In this document: positions 45,405 to 55,698 of the stretch, one piece after another
Layout of the letters: each line of letters opens with the position of its first letter
How positions within the stretch are numbered: the stretch's first letter is position 1
From: Hippasteria phrygiana
Lineage: Eukaryota; Echinodermata; Asteroidea; Valvatida; Goniasteridae
Reading direction: 5' to 3'
Assembly: GCA_037893225.1 (NCBI GenBank)
Contig: JAZGUH010000199.1
Span: 1-64,000 of the forward strand
Length of the DNA: 64,000 nt
The notes under the pieces: model-generated
Database searches by the model: none
What the model was told of the DNA's origin: nothing
What the model saw: the letters and a program-made list of their open reading frames with translations, nothing else
Made by a program: the position numbers and the translations under genes

Positions 45405-47787
45405 GATAGTGAAAATAGTTAGGAGACTGGAAAGTCTAAATCAGTCTGATGTAATACCCATGTTTTTTTTAATCCTTTGAAAACCTTACAGCATTTACGA
45501 TTCGTTTCGGCATCTTGTACTAAGCTTTATTATCACAAACTTGGCTATTTAAACTACTTTTTCTCCAACCAAAATTGGTTCATTTCGTAAAACCTACGAA
45601 ATGGAACGATCCATCACAATCAAGATGATATTTGAAACAACAGTTTAGTTTAAAAAACAAAAACAACTCCTTGAGAAGAGTATGCAATTTTGGAAACAAA
45701 AGTTCATGTTTGTTTCCATTTCAACCAGAATTAGTTATCAGGTAAAACACAAATTCGAAAGCCAAATGATGGCTTTTTTAGGATTGGATCCTTGAAGCAC
45801 AAATTGCGTCAAAATGTGAACATTACACTAATTGTCTGTACTTGTGTAGATAACTGGGTGTACATGCAATTCAATAATGTGTTTGCAACAATATCATTAC
45901 GCATTGTCTAAACCAATCACAATTGAGGAGATATCCAACGGAACTACTGTAAAAAAAAAAAACTCCTTGAGAAGGATATGCAATTTTGGAAACAAAAATT
46001 AACACGTTCACATTTAACTGTTGATTTTCATTTTTGCCTTTTTAAAGATATAAGATCAAAATGTGGCTACTTTTCCGTAAAAATGAAAAGTCTTGGCTAA
46101 AAATCGATATCAGGCAATATAGCCTCAAATTTGGCCCCAAATAAGACATGCATGCAAAACCACGAGTAACCTAACAATAGAAAAGTATTTATGAAAAACG
46201 ACAGTTAAATGTAAACGTGTTAATTGTTTCCATTTCAATCAGAAATAATTATAATCACACTACTTCCACCACATCGTTTCTCCATAATTATACTCCAAAT
46301 ATGGGAGTGAAAACCATGATATTGTTCGCGTCGAAAAACTACCAATACGAGTATACGTTAGCTTAATTAATGTTATTGAAAGTAGATTTTATATTTACAA
46401 GCGAATAGGTTGAAATATACATGTTTGCTTAAAGCTGGACGGAGTTGTAACGTGTCTGGCTGGCATCGCCAATATTGTTCAAGAATATGTAATTGTATGT
46501 CGTCTTCCTTTAATTTGACATTACAGTATATAAATGATCAAATAACAAGAAAGTACCACAATAATCAGTGGGATAATGTGGATGCACCTGTATTGAGCAT
46601 CTTCATTCTATAACATATTAACAATTGTTAAAAGTCAAGTTTTGACAATATATAGCAGCAAAATAATACCACAGTTACATCACAATTATATATATTTGAG
46701 TCATATGCAAACAGATGGTCTTTTTCATTTCTGGTTTCTGCAGGGTAAAAACATATCGTTGACCGTACAACGCTTGATTAGTTCAGTCACAATACGACAA
46801 CATTCGTTTTGCCAACAAATGGAGAGAAGAAAAGACTTGAATGTCACATGCATAAAATACAAAGATGGCGACGGAGATGGAGAGAAAGGAAAATTGTTGG
46901 TTTGTTTCGAATCTTGGGCTTAGTTCATAGAAAAACAGATTTCAATCGTGAGGTAAAATTAATTTGGTCACTTCAAGGCAAGAATCATCAACAGAATACG
47001 ATATATATATAAAATAGTAAATATCCTCTTCGTGGGCTTTCTACAAAGTATTTACAATACATGTACATGTACATATAAAGCAAAGCGGTATAGTTCTTTT
47101 ATCGCACCAAAATATATCAAAAATAGAAATATATAAATATCGAAAGTACAAGTATATATATATAGACTTCTCAAAAATGCACCAAAATAATATTATTAGA
47201 AATTCATCATTAAGGATGAACATCACCACATCCCTTATTCGCCTACCCTATTGTCCGACCCTTAATAACAATTGCACCACGTGTAAGCCAAAATGATACT
47301 ATGCAACACTGAACGTGAACTAATATCAACAGATTCCTCAAAAACCATCGACTACAGCCAAACTTTGCCAACAAAATTCATTACAATCTCATCATTAGAG
47401 ACAATCAGCAAAATACAACCATCGTTTCTTAAAAGGTATACTGACCACACTTATTCCGCCACCCAATGACCTTTGCACCAATTGGGAAGCGTCTTCGATT
47501 CATCCTTCAAATCCTATTGGATTCTGGATCAGTGACGTCAAATGCACACCCGTGAAGATCTTGAGTTTTTCATTTGATAGAAACTGGAATTACATGAACA
47601 GTTTGTTTTTCTGCTATCCATGTCATGTAATGAATTTAGTTTCAATAAGATGATATCGACGGCCGCGGTCCAACACGGAGCGCGATTACTTGTTGCTCGT
47701 TCCTCGCGTTAAGTCAGTTTTCACGTCAGGAAATTAGTTTACTTCTGGCAGGAGTACATGTATAACTTTTCTCCTGATTAGACAACA
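45405..47787. other. Intergenic, no gene seen; local repeats
   Basis: The phrase 'ctccttgagaag', 'tatgcaattttggaaacaaa' occurs near 45667 and 45962. 'ttaacacgttcacatttaac' (45999) and its near complement at 46203-46222 form an inverted repeat of about 220 bp overall. A tacatgtacatgtaca microsatellite lies near 47060. No coding evidence was found. Confidence 0.5.
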
Positions 47788-47791
47788 ATAC

Positions 47792-48118
47792 TGTAGCGTG
47801 TCGATTGGGGGTTGATCGGAACACAATCAGTGACAACTCGGGCAATTATATTTCTGCTAGAACCTCGCTTTATTCACAATTTAGTAGACAGAACAAAAAC
47901 ACTTGCTCCAAACATGTGACTGACTGACGCTATCTATCGCAACAACAACAAGATGGCTGCCGAGCCGGGTTGACCAGTCTGTTTTCCAGGGTTCTTAGTT
48001 CGCACCGTGAAAGGTGTAGAGCGCCCTCCGTTGTTAGCCGGTCCACTTCACAGGGGCTCCAGTCCGCACCGTGGAAGGTGTAGAGCGCCCTCCGTTGCTA
48101 GCCGGTCCAAACGCTACA
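47792..48118 (-). repeat. 3' LTR of the gypsy element
   Basis: 327 bp, ends TGTAGCG and CGCTACA. It contains two tandem copies of a unit 'gcaccgtg.aaggtgtagag', 'cgccctccgttg.tagccgg'. It lacks 13 bp found in the other LTR near 52898-52910. Confidence 0.9.
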
Positions 48119-48131
48119 CCGCCCCCTCTGA
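48119..48131 (-). promoter_or_regulatory. Polypurine tract of the gypsy element
   Basis: On the minus strand cagagggggcgg lies immediately before the 3' LTR, the expected place for the plus-strand primer. Confidence 0.65.
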
Positions 48132-48404
48132 GGACTCTTATTTGCCCTCAAATAAGTTCGGGGAAGGCGGCCAGATGTGGTTCCTCCATGCTCGTAGCCG
48201 CATCCCGGGTAGGCCTTGTCCGCTCTAGTTCCAGCCGTCCAGGGGTGGATGTTGTCCAGCGGGAACCGTCTGGGAAGGTAATACACGCCCCAGTGGGGAC
48301 ATGCTGTCCCGCCTCCGGTGGCGTTTGGCTGAAGGTGCCCTCGACGGCGCCGGCCATGGGCGGAAAGTCCCAGCTGTGGACTTAGTCTTCTGCATGGCGC
48401 CGGT

Positions 48405-49350
48405 CTAACGTCTCTTTCGGCTGCTAGACTGGCCAGCTTCGGGTTGAGGGTTGTCCGGACGGGGAGTGGTGGTGCGAGGCCGCTCCGGTTGGCAGCTGGC
48501 CTCGGTTGTCGGGTTAGTCGCTGGTTGGTGAGTGGCACGAGGCCGCTCCGAGCGGCAGCTGGCCTCGGCTGCAGCCTTCGTCGCCGGCCGGAAAGTGGTG
48601 CGAGGCCGCTCCGGTTGGTAGCTGGCCTCGGCTGCAGCCTTCGTCGCCGGCCGGGGAGTGGTGCGAGGCCGCTCCGGTTGGCAGCTGGCCTCGGCTGTCG
48701 GGTTGGTCGCTGGCTGGTGAGTGGCGCGAGGCCGCTCCGAGCGGTAGCTGGCCCTATTCGCAGCCTTCGTCGCCGGCCGGGGAGTGGTGCGAGGCCGCTC
48801 CGATTGGCAGATGGCCTCGGCTGTAGGGTTGGTCGCTGGTTGATGATTGGCGCGAGGCCGCTCCGAGTGGTAGCTGGCTTCGCCCCCGACAGGATGGCAC
48901 TCCATTCCTTCTGCAGTGGTGTCCAGGAGCTCGAGATCTTCGTCACTGGCAATTAACTCGAGCTCATCCTGCAGCACGGACCCCACTAGCTGGACCCCAC
49001 TGCAGACGCGCTCGTGTTTAGCCCGGATATCGGACCGGTAGAAGGCCTGTCCACAGCCCTTCCCGCATTGGTAGGGCTTAGTTGGGTGCGTCTTCTCGCA
49101 GGAGGTCCGTCGATGACGTCGAAGGTTGGTCTTCCTTGTGAAGGTCCTCCCGCACTGTTCGCAGCGTACCTCGTCAACCTTGCAGGGAGAAGAAGAAAGG
49201 TTATTTAGTTGGTGGCAATATCTGTCGGGCTTAACCACGGGCCGGCCATGCCTTGTTTTCTGTACGGGCTCAGCAGCAACCTCCGTTGGTTCAGGGTCTT
49301 TCACCGTAACGCGTTTCCGTCTGGGTACCTCAACCCGCGGTGGACCAGCA
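48405..49350 (-). CDS. C2HC double zinc-finger tail module of the gypsy element
   Basis: The open frame starts within the end of pol (GTG at 49304; open back to a TAG near 49360) and stops at 48405. It begins with a pol-terminus-like motif (KTRHGRPVVKPDRY), then two zinc fingers counted from 49304: Cys48, Cys51, His64, Cys69 and Cys80, Cys84, His97, Cys101. The spacing between the second Cys and the His is the classical 12, but the last ligand is Cys in place of His. A tail of about eight repeats of roughly 20 residues follows (ERPRTTPRPATKAAAEAS type), rich in Pro, Arg and Ala and made by a GC-rich minisatellite. The pol frame just upstream ends at TAG 49355, one frame off, so this module was probably fused to pol before a frameshift, or is reached by frameshifting. 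The role is unknown; nucleic-acid binding or target choice are guesses. Confidence 0.7.
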
Positions 49351-49354
49351 GGTT

Positions 49355-50349
49355 CTACTTCGCCCTAGTTGACGATTCTCCCACATCCAGGGGTTGAGGT
49401 TCGAAGGTTTTAGCCCCTGGCACCGCTTTGGTCCACCATTCCGCCTGCACTTCCCCCAGGTAGGGCTTGAGGCGGTTGTAGTGCACCACCTTCGGTTTGG
49501 AGCGAGAGGACTTCTGGATTCGGTAGGTCACATCATCAATTCTTGAGAGCACGATGAAGGGTCCGTCCCACCAGCACTGTAGCTTAGGAGTTCTTCCCAG
49601 CTTCCTTTGGGGGTGTACAGCCAGACCGGACTTCCAACCTCGTAGCCACTTCCGTGGAGCTTGAGGTCATAACATCTCTTCTGGTGCAGTTGGCTCGTTC
49701 TGAGGTGGTCCCTAGCGAAATTGTGGGCGTCCCGGATTTTCTCCTTCGGCTCCTGGGCGTAATTGTGCGGGTCCACGGGGTCGTCGGTTTCCTCTTCGGA
49801 GGCTCCAACCACCAAGTCCAAGGGTAGACCAATCTCCCTGCCCAGCATGAGCATGTTCGGCGTCATCTTCGTGCTCTCATGCTGGGCAGAACGGTAGGCC
49901 ATCATCAGATACAGCAAGTGCTCATCCCAGTCGTCCTGTTTCTCCCTGACGAAGACACTGAGCATGGTCTTGAGCGTGCGGTTGAACCGCTCCACCATAC
50001 CATCAGACTGGGGGTGGAACGGCGTCGTACGCGTCTTGTGGACGCCCAACAATTGACAGACACTTTGAAACAGCGCTGCCTCAAACTCCCGCCCCTGGTC
50101 GGTGTGGATCTCAAGAGGAGCTCCGAATCGAGTGATGACCTGCTCGACCAGAACTCGGGCTACAGTCTCGGAGGTCTTGTCGGGGATGGCGAATGCCTCG
50201 ACCCATTTGGTAAAGTAGTCGGCAACGACCATGATGCTCGTGTTGCCCAGCTTGGTACTTGGAAGTGGTAAGGTAATGTCGATGGCAATCCGTTCCATGG
50301 GGGCCCCCACCGTGTATTGTTGGAGAGGAGCTCGCAATGGCTTGGGGGA
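49355..50349 (-). pseudogene. Gypsy integrase, frameshifted
   Basis: The N-terminal zinc-binding region (RQAPVYWRGMKRQAEEWC) is in the preceding frame. A slip in a run of five C (plus-strand G at 50344-50348) shifts into the core frame. The core shows IAIDITLPLP (first Asp), IHTDQGREF (second Asp) and, 35 residues on, the Glu in GMVERFNRT, so the DD35E site is complete. A GPY/F-like end is seen after a second frame change near 49592-49612 (WWDGPFIVLSRIDDVTY, HYNRLKPYLG), and the frame stops at 49355. It would insert the cDNA copy if translated whole. The two shifts make this copy defective, although both lie near short homopolymers and could be sequence errors. Confidence 0.85.
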
Positions 50350-52529
50350 GACTTCTTGGATCCACACTTGTGGTATTTTCTACACCACTCCTCGGCCTGG
50401 CGCTTCATTCCTCTCCAGTAGACAGGTGCTTGCCGGAGACGGGCCACTGTTCTGGCTGTTCTGTTGTCATGTGCTAGGCGCAGGACATCGGCAACCTTGG
50501 CCTGTGGAACCACGACCTTCCAGGCCGAGCTATGCCCCTCAACCTCCTCCCACCTGACCTTCAGAACCCCATCTACCAGCCGAAGTGTGCCCCACTTGGC
50601 CCACCAGAATTTGGTCCCCTCATCCAGCGCCGAATCTCCCTTCCAAGCTGGTCTGGGACCCCCATTCTCCAGCCAACGCAAGACATACTGCAACTCTGTG
50701 TCCTCTTCTTGTGCCAACCGGATTTCGGGAGCCTCCCATGCTTTTACAAGCCCATCAACATCCTCGACCTCCCTTCCACCTGTTGCATCAGTCATGTCCT
50801 CCTCGCCCTCAACTTCCCTTGTTGGCAACTGCCGTTGACACTCGGCGTTCTCCCTGCTCTTCTCTTGGTGCCGAAATACACAGCAAGAGGCGGTCGTTTC
50901 CTTTTCTGGTTCCAACCTCCGGTAGCGCTCCTGTTGTTCGCTGTCACCCGAAGCTGGTTTCACTCCCCTGCCATTCTGTCTGTTGGCACCATCGGCATTG
51001 TTGAACCAGCTGCGTCTGGGGCACTCCCTCTGAAAGTGACCACGTTTATGGCAGCGAAAACATTCCATGTTTCTCTTATCTTGGTAGGGAGTTGGCGCCC
51101 TCTGATAATCCCTTCCATCTCCTTGTGCTATTACCACTCGCACATCTTTAGCCCCTGGCCCAGCTTTCCTGTTGCGCGCCTGGGATTCCAGGAAGGCCTC
51201 CATTTCCGTAGCCAGTGTAACTGCTTGAGCCAAGGTCTTGGCTTTTCCGGCGAACACATGATGCTGAAGTTGTTCATCTCCAAGTGCATTGCGGAATGCC
51301 TCCACCGCCAGGTCCTCCTTGGCCTCAGTTGGCAGTCCCGAGTAGCTCTTGGAAACAAGTCGGCGAATTGATTGCCCGAGATTACTCAGAGGCTCCTCCC
51401 TGCCCCTCGTACGCATTGACAATTGGGCCCGGTAGAGCGGAACCTGCGAACTGACTCCAAAGCGTTGCTCGAAGTGCTCCAAGAACGCGGGAAACTCCTT
51501 GCGCTGTTCTAATGTCATGTCGGACAGTGCCTCTCGAGCCACTCCTCTTAGGTGTGAAGCAAGGAACATCGCCTTCTCGGCTTCACCCCACCCGTTCACC
51601 ACCGAGACACTTTCAAAGTGGATAAGGTAGTCCTCCCAGGATGACGTGCCGTCAAACTTATCTGGGAGCATCACCGGTCTCCTGACCGCACCAGTCTGCC
51701 CAGGGCCATGTGGTTCCATGTGATCCACCTCATAGGTTTGTGCATGGCGGATCCTCTGGGGGGGGGGGGGGGTCCGCCCTATTGGTTTGTGTACAGCGGA
51801 TCCTCTCCGAATGGTAAGGATCCCCTTCATTGGTTTGTGCACGGCGGATCCTCTGGGGGGGGGATCCGCCCCATTGGTTTGTGTACAGCGGATCCTCTCC
51901 AAATGGTAAGGATCCACCTCATTGGTTTGTGTACAGCGGATCCTCTCCGAGTGGTAAGGATCCACCTCATTGGTTTGTGTACAGCGGATCCTCTGGGGGG
52001 GGGGGGGATCCGCCTCATTGGTTTGTGCATGGCGGATCCTCGGGGGGGGGGGATCCGCCTCATTGGTTTGTGTACAGCGGATCCTCTCCGAATGGTAAGG
52101 ATCCCCCTCATTGGTTTGTGCATGGCGGATCCTCGGGGGGGGGGGGGGGATCCGCCTCATTGGTTTGTGTACAGCGGATCCTCTTGGGGGGATCCGCCTC
52201 ATTGGTTTGTGTACAGCGGATCCTCTGGGGGGGGGGGATCCGCCTAATTGGTTTATGTACAGCGGATCCTCTCCGATTCGAATGGTAAGGATCCACCTCA
52301 TTGGTTTGTTCGGGGAAGCATGGGCCCGTCCCGTGGTCACACGTACAGCCGTTCCCCGCCAAAACGGGTCCATTATATTTCTACCGTTCCCGCCAAAACC
52401 AAGTGGGTCTGTTATATCGCTATGGACTGGTTTGCGGGGAGAGGGAAGAGGTGTACTCGTAGTTGTCTGGCCCCTACTGTAAATCGAAGTGGTTTCTCCC
52501 CGCGGGTATTCCTGGGTGGGAATTTCCAA
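50344..52529 (-). CDS. Gypsy gag fused to integrase N-terminus (deleted pol)
   Basis: The best gag start is ATG 51719 (MEPHGPGQ), but the frame is open back to about 52529 through a minisatellite. The gag core reads LPDKFDGTSSWEDYLIHFE and continues to the zinc knuckle CFRCHKRGHFQREC (C-X2-C-X4-H-X4-C) near 51030-51075. After a Glu-rich linker the frame passes straight to WLENGGPRPAW, VVPQAKVADVLRLAH and YWRGMKRQAEEWC, sequences that normally follow RNase H. The protease-RT-RNase H segment of roughly 2 kb is therefore missing, with the join around 50700-50850. The zinc site of the integrase end has Tyr where a Cys is expected (WCRKYHKC). Frame lost at 50344-50348. Confidence 0.85.
51730..52315 (-). 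repeat. In-frame minisatellite in the gypsy 5' coding region
   Basis: About 12-13 units of 43-50 bp, each with 'ttggtttgtg.a..gcggatc' and one of two linkers: 'ctctccgaatggtaaggatc' or a run of 5-13 G before gatccgcc. The units encode HKPMRRIPPPRGSA-like peptides when read on the minus strand. The two linker types alternate irregularly and the G runs vary in length. Every unit holds two GGATCC sites. Confidence 0.9.
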
Positions 52530-52765
52530 TTCCTGATTGACGGGCTCCCTGACTGGCCTAGCGAACTCTGTCCCTAAGTGCTGACCATCATCACGCCCCC
52601 ACAGGTCGCATTCCCACTCCTTTGCTACCCTCCCCGGAGTAATTCCCCCACTGTTTTCAGGGTCTCATCCGCGCTATGTTCCCTACATGTGGCCATAATG
52701 CCGATCCGTGTTCAAGCCACCGAGCAAAACAACAGTCAAAAATACCTGAATTTCCCGTCCAGATC

Positions 52766-52783
52766 GTGTCACCGCTGCCGCCA
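52766..52783 (-). promoter_or_regulatory. Primer-binding site of the gypsy element
   Basis: On the minus strand TGGCGGCAGCGGTGACAC starts one base inside the 5' LTR. TGG matches the CCA end of a tRNA; the tRNA type is not determined. Confidence 0.65.
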
Positions 52784-52784
52784 G

Positions 52785-53124
52785 TGTAGCGTGTCGATTG
52801 GGGGTTGATCGGAACACAATCAGTGACAACTCAGGCAATTATATTTCTGCTAGAACCTCGCTTTATTCACAATTTAGTAGACAGAACAAAAACACTTCTT
52901 TACACAGCAAGCTCCAAACATGTGACTGACTGACGCTATCTATCGCAACAACAACAAGATAGCTGCCGAGCCGGGTTGACCAGTCTGTTTTCCAGGGTTC
53001 TTAGTTCGCACCGTGAAAGGTGTAGAGCGCCCTCCGTTGTTAGCCGGTCCACTTCACAGGGGCTCCAGTCCGCACCGTGGAAGGTGTAGAGCGCCCTCCG
53101 TTGCTAGCCGGTCCAAACGCTACA
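52785..53124 (-). repeat. 5' LTR of the gypsy element
   Basis: 340 bp, ends TGTAGCG and CGCTACA. Nearly identical to 47792-48118 apart from a 13-bp indel and about two substitutions. Confidence 0.9.
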
Positions 53125-53128
53125 ATAC

Positions 53129-54886
53129 AATACATTAATTACAAACCACCATAATATATTCAGGCGATTGTGATTGTAGGATCGGGCATGCTTTGGAATC
53201 AATTTTCTCGAGCGCTTTAAAGGTGAACTTGCATGGTGTTAATGAGATTTCAGTCCCAATGGGCTTTCAATACCAAATATAGTTTTGAGTTTTGACACAT
53301 TTTAGCAGGAGAGTAAGGCACCTTCACCTGCCGCGCCCCTTCCTCCCAAAATCAACCTTAAACTAATTTAAAACCTCCGCGAAAAGGTAGGGAAAAGAAA
53401 CTCGGCTGCCCAGCAGGTTGAGGGAGGGGTAGTCCGTACCACTGAATCCAGTCCTCGGCCAAGAGAATGCTGATTGTCTTTTTGATTGTTTTAAGCCATC
53501 AACTTAACCACGTTAAATAAAGAACAATGATTCTTAGCCAGGGTTTGTCAGTACCATGCACAATATTCCAATTGACAGTCGGCATTTTTCCTGCAAAACC
53601 TTCCTTTGTGCCCGTTCACTTTATTTGGTATTCAATGAGGTTTTAAGAAGAATTAGCTGCTTACGAAAATGCGTGATTTTTCAATTAAATTATTGACGTG
53701 AAAAGAAAGACCCAACCATTTAATTAAAATTAAACACAAGTCCCAAAAATGCTGATTGTGACGTTGGAAAAATCCAGTTTTATAAACTGAGAGAAAAGAA
53801 ATCAGGGAATTTTCAGGAATGTAGGGAGACGGGTTATCCAACTACACATCATTTGGTTTCATGTAATGTTTTGTTTACTGTGAGATGACCTTTGACTACA
53901 TTTACATACTAAGTTGCGATGTTGGAAACAGCCAATCACTATAGCTTTCCGCCAGGATAATCGGTTTCAATTATTTGACTTCGCTCCCTCTCCGTCATCG
54001 ACTCTTTGTCTATTTGGAATATACAGTATGGGTGTCGATACTGTTGCAACCGCAAACAATAAAAGCGCAGTATCGATAAAAGGCGGCATGGTCTGCCTCG
54101 GTGACTGATTGTCAGATTGCACACACTGCGTTCGAGTTTGCATCGCTTGTTTGCCACATTTTTGGAGTGGGACAGCCACTAGGAGCCCCGAGAGGAGAGG
54201 GAACAAGTGCTTAAGACCCCCAGGTAACATGTTGCAATGGACTGAACCTAATATTTTGAGAACTTTGTGAGTACATTTATGAGCTTTGAGTCGTGACTAA
54301 CTTTACTAGGATACGTGTTCATGTGTATAGACCGTTGCGTTGTAGGTATGGCAACACATGTAAACGATATACGTGCATTGTTTACTTGGCAGCCGACGTC
54401 ACGCTCTGCGTGCCTCCGCTTGCATTTGTAGTTTTCATTGTATACGTACATGTACACTATTTACTTGCCATTATTTATTACTGTCTTTATACTCTGTATA
54501 CCATGCCTTTTTACTTGTGGTCACTGACAAGGTTTTTGGAGCCATTTAGAGTTATTTATTACTCATGAAGGTTCCACATATGGGTTTCTTTTGTTTTATT
54601 GCAACCAACAGACTACCGTGTTTTGTATCTGGTGGTATAGGCCTACCTGGTAATCGCCACCCTCGCCGTGGGTAAGAACAGTCCTTGGGAGAATGTTTTA
54701 TGAAAGAAAATATTAAATTGTATTTATGATGAATACATTTATGGTCACTTAAAGATATCTGATAAGTAATAATCTTAATTTTATATTATCCTCATTCATG
54801 TTTATTCATAAATATGAAGCTGTAATGTTATTTTCTGTGTTTTGTATATAATAGGTTTTTTCTTTTGGGCGTGTAATAAAAACCAA
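53129..54886. other. Intergenic; possible 5' part of an LTR
   Basis: No exon recognised. The part after about 54240 may be the U3 side of a long terminal repeat, because it leads into the repeated block at 54887 and a primer-site-like stretch at 55023. Confidence 0.4.
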
Positions 54887-55022
54887 CGAATAAAGTCTGA
54901 TGTCAGTAACTCCAAGACTGTGTTGATGTCTGGTGTTTGGATGGAAGACTTGGTCCTTTCTTAGAAGGGGATCGAACCGTAACTCTGCCTTTTAGAGGAG
55001 GGTGATCGGCGTGCCGCTTCAG
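54887..55022 (+). repeat. 136-bp direct repeat, copy 1 (LTR-like)
   Basis: Starts cgaataaagtctgatgtcag and ends atcggcgtgccgcttcag. It contains AATAAA. It is followed directly by cttggcgtcgtagacaggat, which resembles the leader just inside the 5' LTR of gypsy-type elements. It may be the R-U5 end of a decayed LTR. Confidence 0.6.
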
Positions 55023-55359
55023 CTTGGCGTCGTAGACAGGATTCGGGTTTTCCAGCGTTGGATTGGCATCATGTGACCATCAACTTTGCTGGCACCCACA
55101 GCATCGAGACATGAGGCTGTAACTTTTGCGAATTTTTGGCCTCTATAAAATATAGACCTTCTTGACATTAGATTCACCGATTTTAGTTGTTGTGGTCGCT
55201 ACAAGGCTAGCAATACTGTGTGTTATATAGCATGCATATCTGAAGCAAAATGTTTTTAAACACTGATTATAATTCCCTTTGTTAAATACAGTTGCTATGA
55301 GAGTAAATTTTGCTTGTTCTAATGTGTACAAGTAACAGACAGTGGTAGTTCTTACTCTG

Positions 55360-55495
55360 CGAATAAAGTCTGATGTCAGTAACTCCAAGACTGTGTTGAT
55401 GTCTGGTGTTTGGATGGAAGACTTGGTCCTTTCTTAGAAGGGGATCGAACCGTAACTCTGCCTTTTAGAGGAGGGTGATCGGCGTGCCACTTCAG
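55360..55495 (+). repeat. 136-bp direct repeat, copy 2 (LTR-like)
   Basis: Identical length to the block at 54887-55022 and differing at only one base that I could find (gccgcttcag against gccacttcag). The copies are 473 bp apart. It is not followed by the leader-like sequence, as expected for a 3' LTR end or a truncated duplicate. Confidence 0.65.
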
Positions 55496-55698
55496 GAATA
55501 AAAGCAAAAAGTGAAACCCAGTTGTGTACATTGAAATGAGCAGCTACACTTCTCAAAGAATTCTTCCTTTGGAATTGTAAGATGGACTATGATTGTTTTC
55601 TTATTTAGCCATTCAGGTGATGGTTACACCATGGATAACACGTGAATCCCGCAATCCGATGTGCAGCGTTTTAAGGTGTCTCATGTGCTGCACATATT

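Larger units (their letters stand above)
47792..53124 (-). mobile_element. Ty3/gypsy LTR retrotransposon, internally deleted, with zinc-finger extension
   Basis: Two LTRs (47792-48118 and 52785-53124) share TGTAGCG...CGCTACA ends and are flanked by a 4-bp duplication ATAC (47788-47791 and 53125-53128). The LTRs differ at about two substitutions and one 13-bp indel, so insertion is recent. Coding is on the minus strand: in-frame minisatellite, gag with a zinc knuckle, then directly the spacer and integrase, then a C2HC finger module. Protease, reverse transcriptase and RNase H are absent (no FVDD-type motif anywhere). The copy is therefore nonautonomous, and because the LTRs are young it was probably mobilised in trans. 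Confidence 0.9.

Noticed and set aside
48098..48956. Long frames overlapping the zinc-finger tail on both strands (Arg/Leu/Gly-rich)
   Set aside because: Shadow frames of a GC-rich minisatellite; the minus-strand frame with zinc fingers continues pol and is the only one with domains.
51708..52288. Plus-strand frames repeating HWFVYSGSS through the gypsy minisatellite
   Set aside because: Antisense to the gag frame and purely repeat-derived.
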